NCBI GenBank assembly: GCA_947359465.1
Contig: OX375880.1
Location: 15,570,120-15,634,119, forward strand
Direction: 5' to 3'
Length of the DNA stretch: 64,000 nt
From: Metellina segmentata
Taxonomy: Eukaryota; Arthropoda; Arachnida; Araneae; Tetragnathidae
The position numbers and the translations under genes are program-made. Shown here one piece after another: positions 63,686 through 64,000 of this stretch. Numbering within the stretch: the stretch's first letter is position 1; every line of letters starts with the position of its first letter. Under the pieces are notes generated by a model, which saw only the letters and a program-made list of their open reading frames with translations, did no database searches and was not told where the DNA came from.

Positions 63686-64000
63686 TATGTGTTATTTTTG
63701 TTAATAAATCATTATTGTCTGTCAATATCGTTGAAATGTCTTTTGTCGCATAATCCTATTTCACGATACATTCAGGAAGTCGAAATTCAACACGTTTGAA
63801 TAGATATGTATGTGTTTTTTTTTCAGAATTCTGCATTTTTTCAAGGAATGGAATTTAATTTTGTTTGCTTATGTGTTTCGGTTATTACCTATTGCAGAAA
63901 TATTACTTAGATTTTAATGATTTGTCTATTTCCTGCAAAATATCACTAGACATGGGTAATTTTGTAGCGTATATTTCGACCAACTTTCCTTAAATATTTG
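63686..64000. other. Unassigned AT-rich sequence
   Basis: No features were recognised up to the window edge. Confidence 0.4.

Overview
This is a eukaryotic, almost certainly metazoan, window. It is AT-rich and has no long host open reading frame, no bacterial-style operon, no rRNA and no free-standing tRNA gene. It looks like a gene desert or a very long intron that has been filled by mobile elements. The mix (Helitrons ending CTAG, Tc1-like, hAT and piggyBac elements, and tRNA-derived SINEs) fits an arthropod. A chelicerate is possible, but nothing here fixes the taxon. I saw no reverse-transcriptase gene (LINE or LTR).

Layout. 1-740 is a run of same-direction SINE bodies. 1234-3407 holds Helitron pieces, one with a 57-bp minisatellite. 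3555-4377 is a piggyBac remnant. 5411-17045 holds SINEs, deleted Tc1 copies, a Helitron with a TCTG microsatellite, a 31-bp array, dispersed pieces of a repeat I call R-pal, and an 84-bp satellite with higher-order structure (14590-15610). 17062-20640 holds deleted Tc1 elements, a third SINE family and a GC-rich unique island. 20640-24512 is a 221-bp satellite broken by a hAT insertion. 24904-26309 is a near-complete Tc1 element with a single stop codon. 26576-27518 is a local duplication in which one copy received a SINE and the other is the empty site. 30180-31135 is an array built on the palindrome CGAGATATCTCG. 34136-37035 holds a Tc1 copy split by a 685-bp fold-back element, then a SINE cluster. 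38831-49676 holds a hAT-like MITE, several Helitrons (two head to tail) and a long-TIR element. 51551-55255 holds a deleted Tc1 and a complete but broken hAT transposon. 56248-61673 holds the second long-TIR element, a SINE pile-up with a nested hAT, and two further TIR elements. 61902-64000 holds a SINE fragment, two Helitrons and AT-rich sequence.

Main observation. The 221-bp satellite monomer is colinear with the body of the SINE family in reverse orientation. It runs from just after the tRNA-like head to the SINE 3' tail, and it is closer to the SINE variant that carries the second type of head. The array therefore appears to be a SINE whose head was lost and whose body was amplified in tandem. 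The same body is carried by two different tRNA-like heads, and runs of head-less bodies elsewhere in the window could be early stages.

Second pattern. The defective Tc1 copies (two families with several copies, one with a single deleted copy) lack the N-terminal DNA-binding half of the transposase and keep the C-terminal catalytic half. Family names used here (SINE-A/B/C, Hel-A to Hel-E, R-pal) are working labels only. All boundaries come from reading the sequence by eye.
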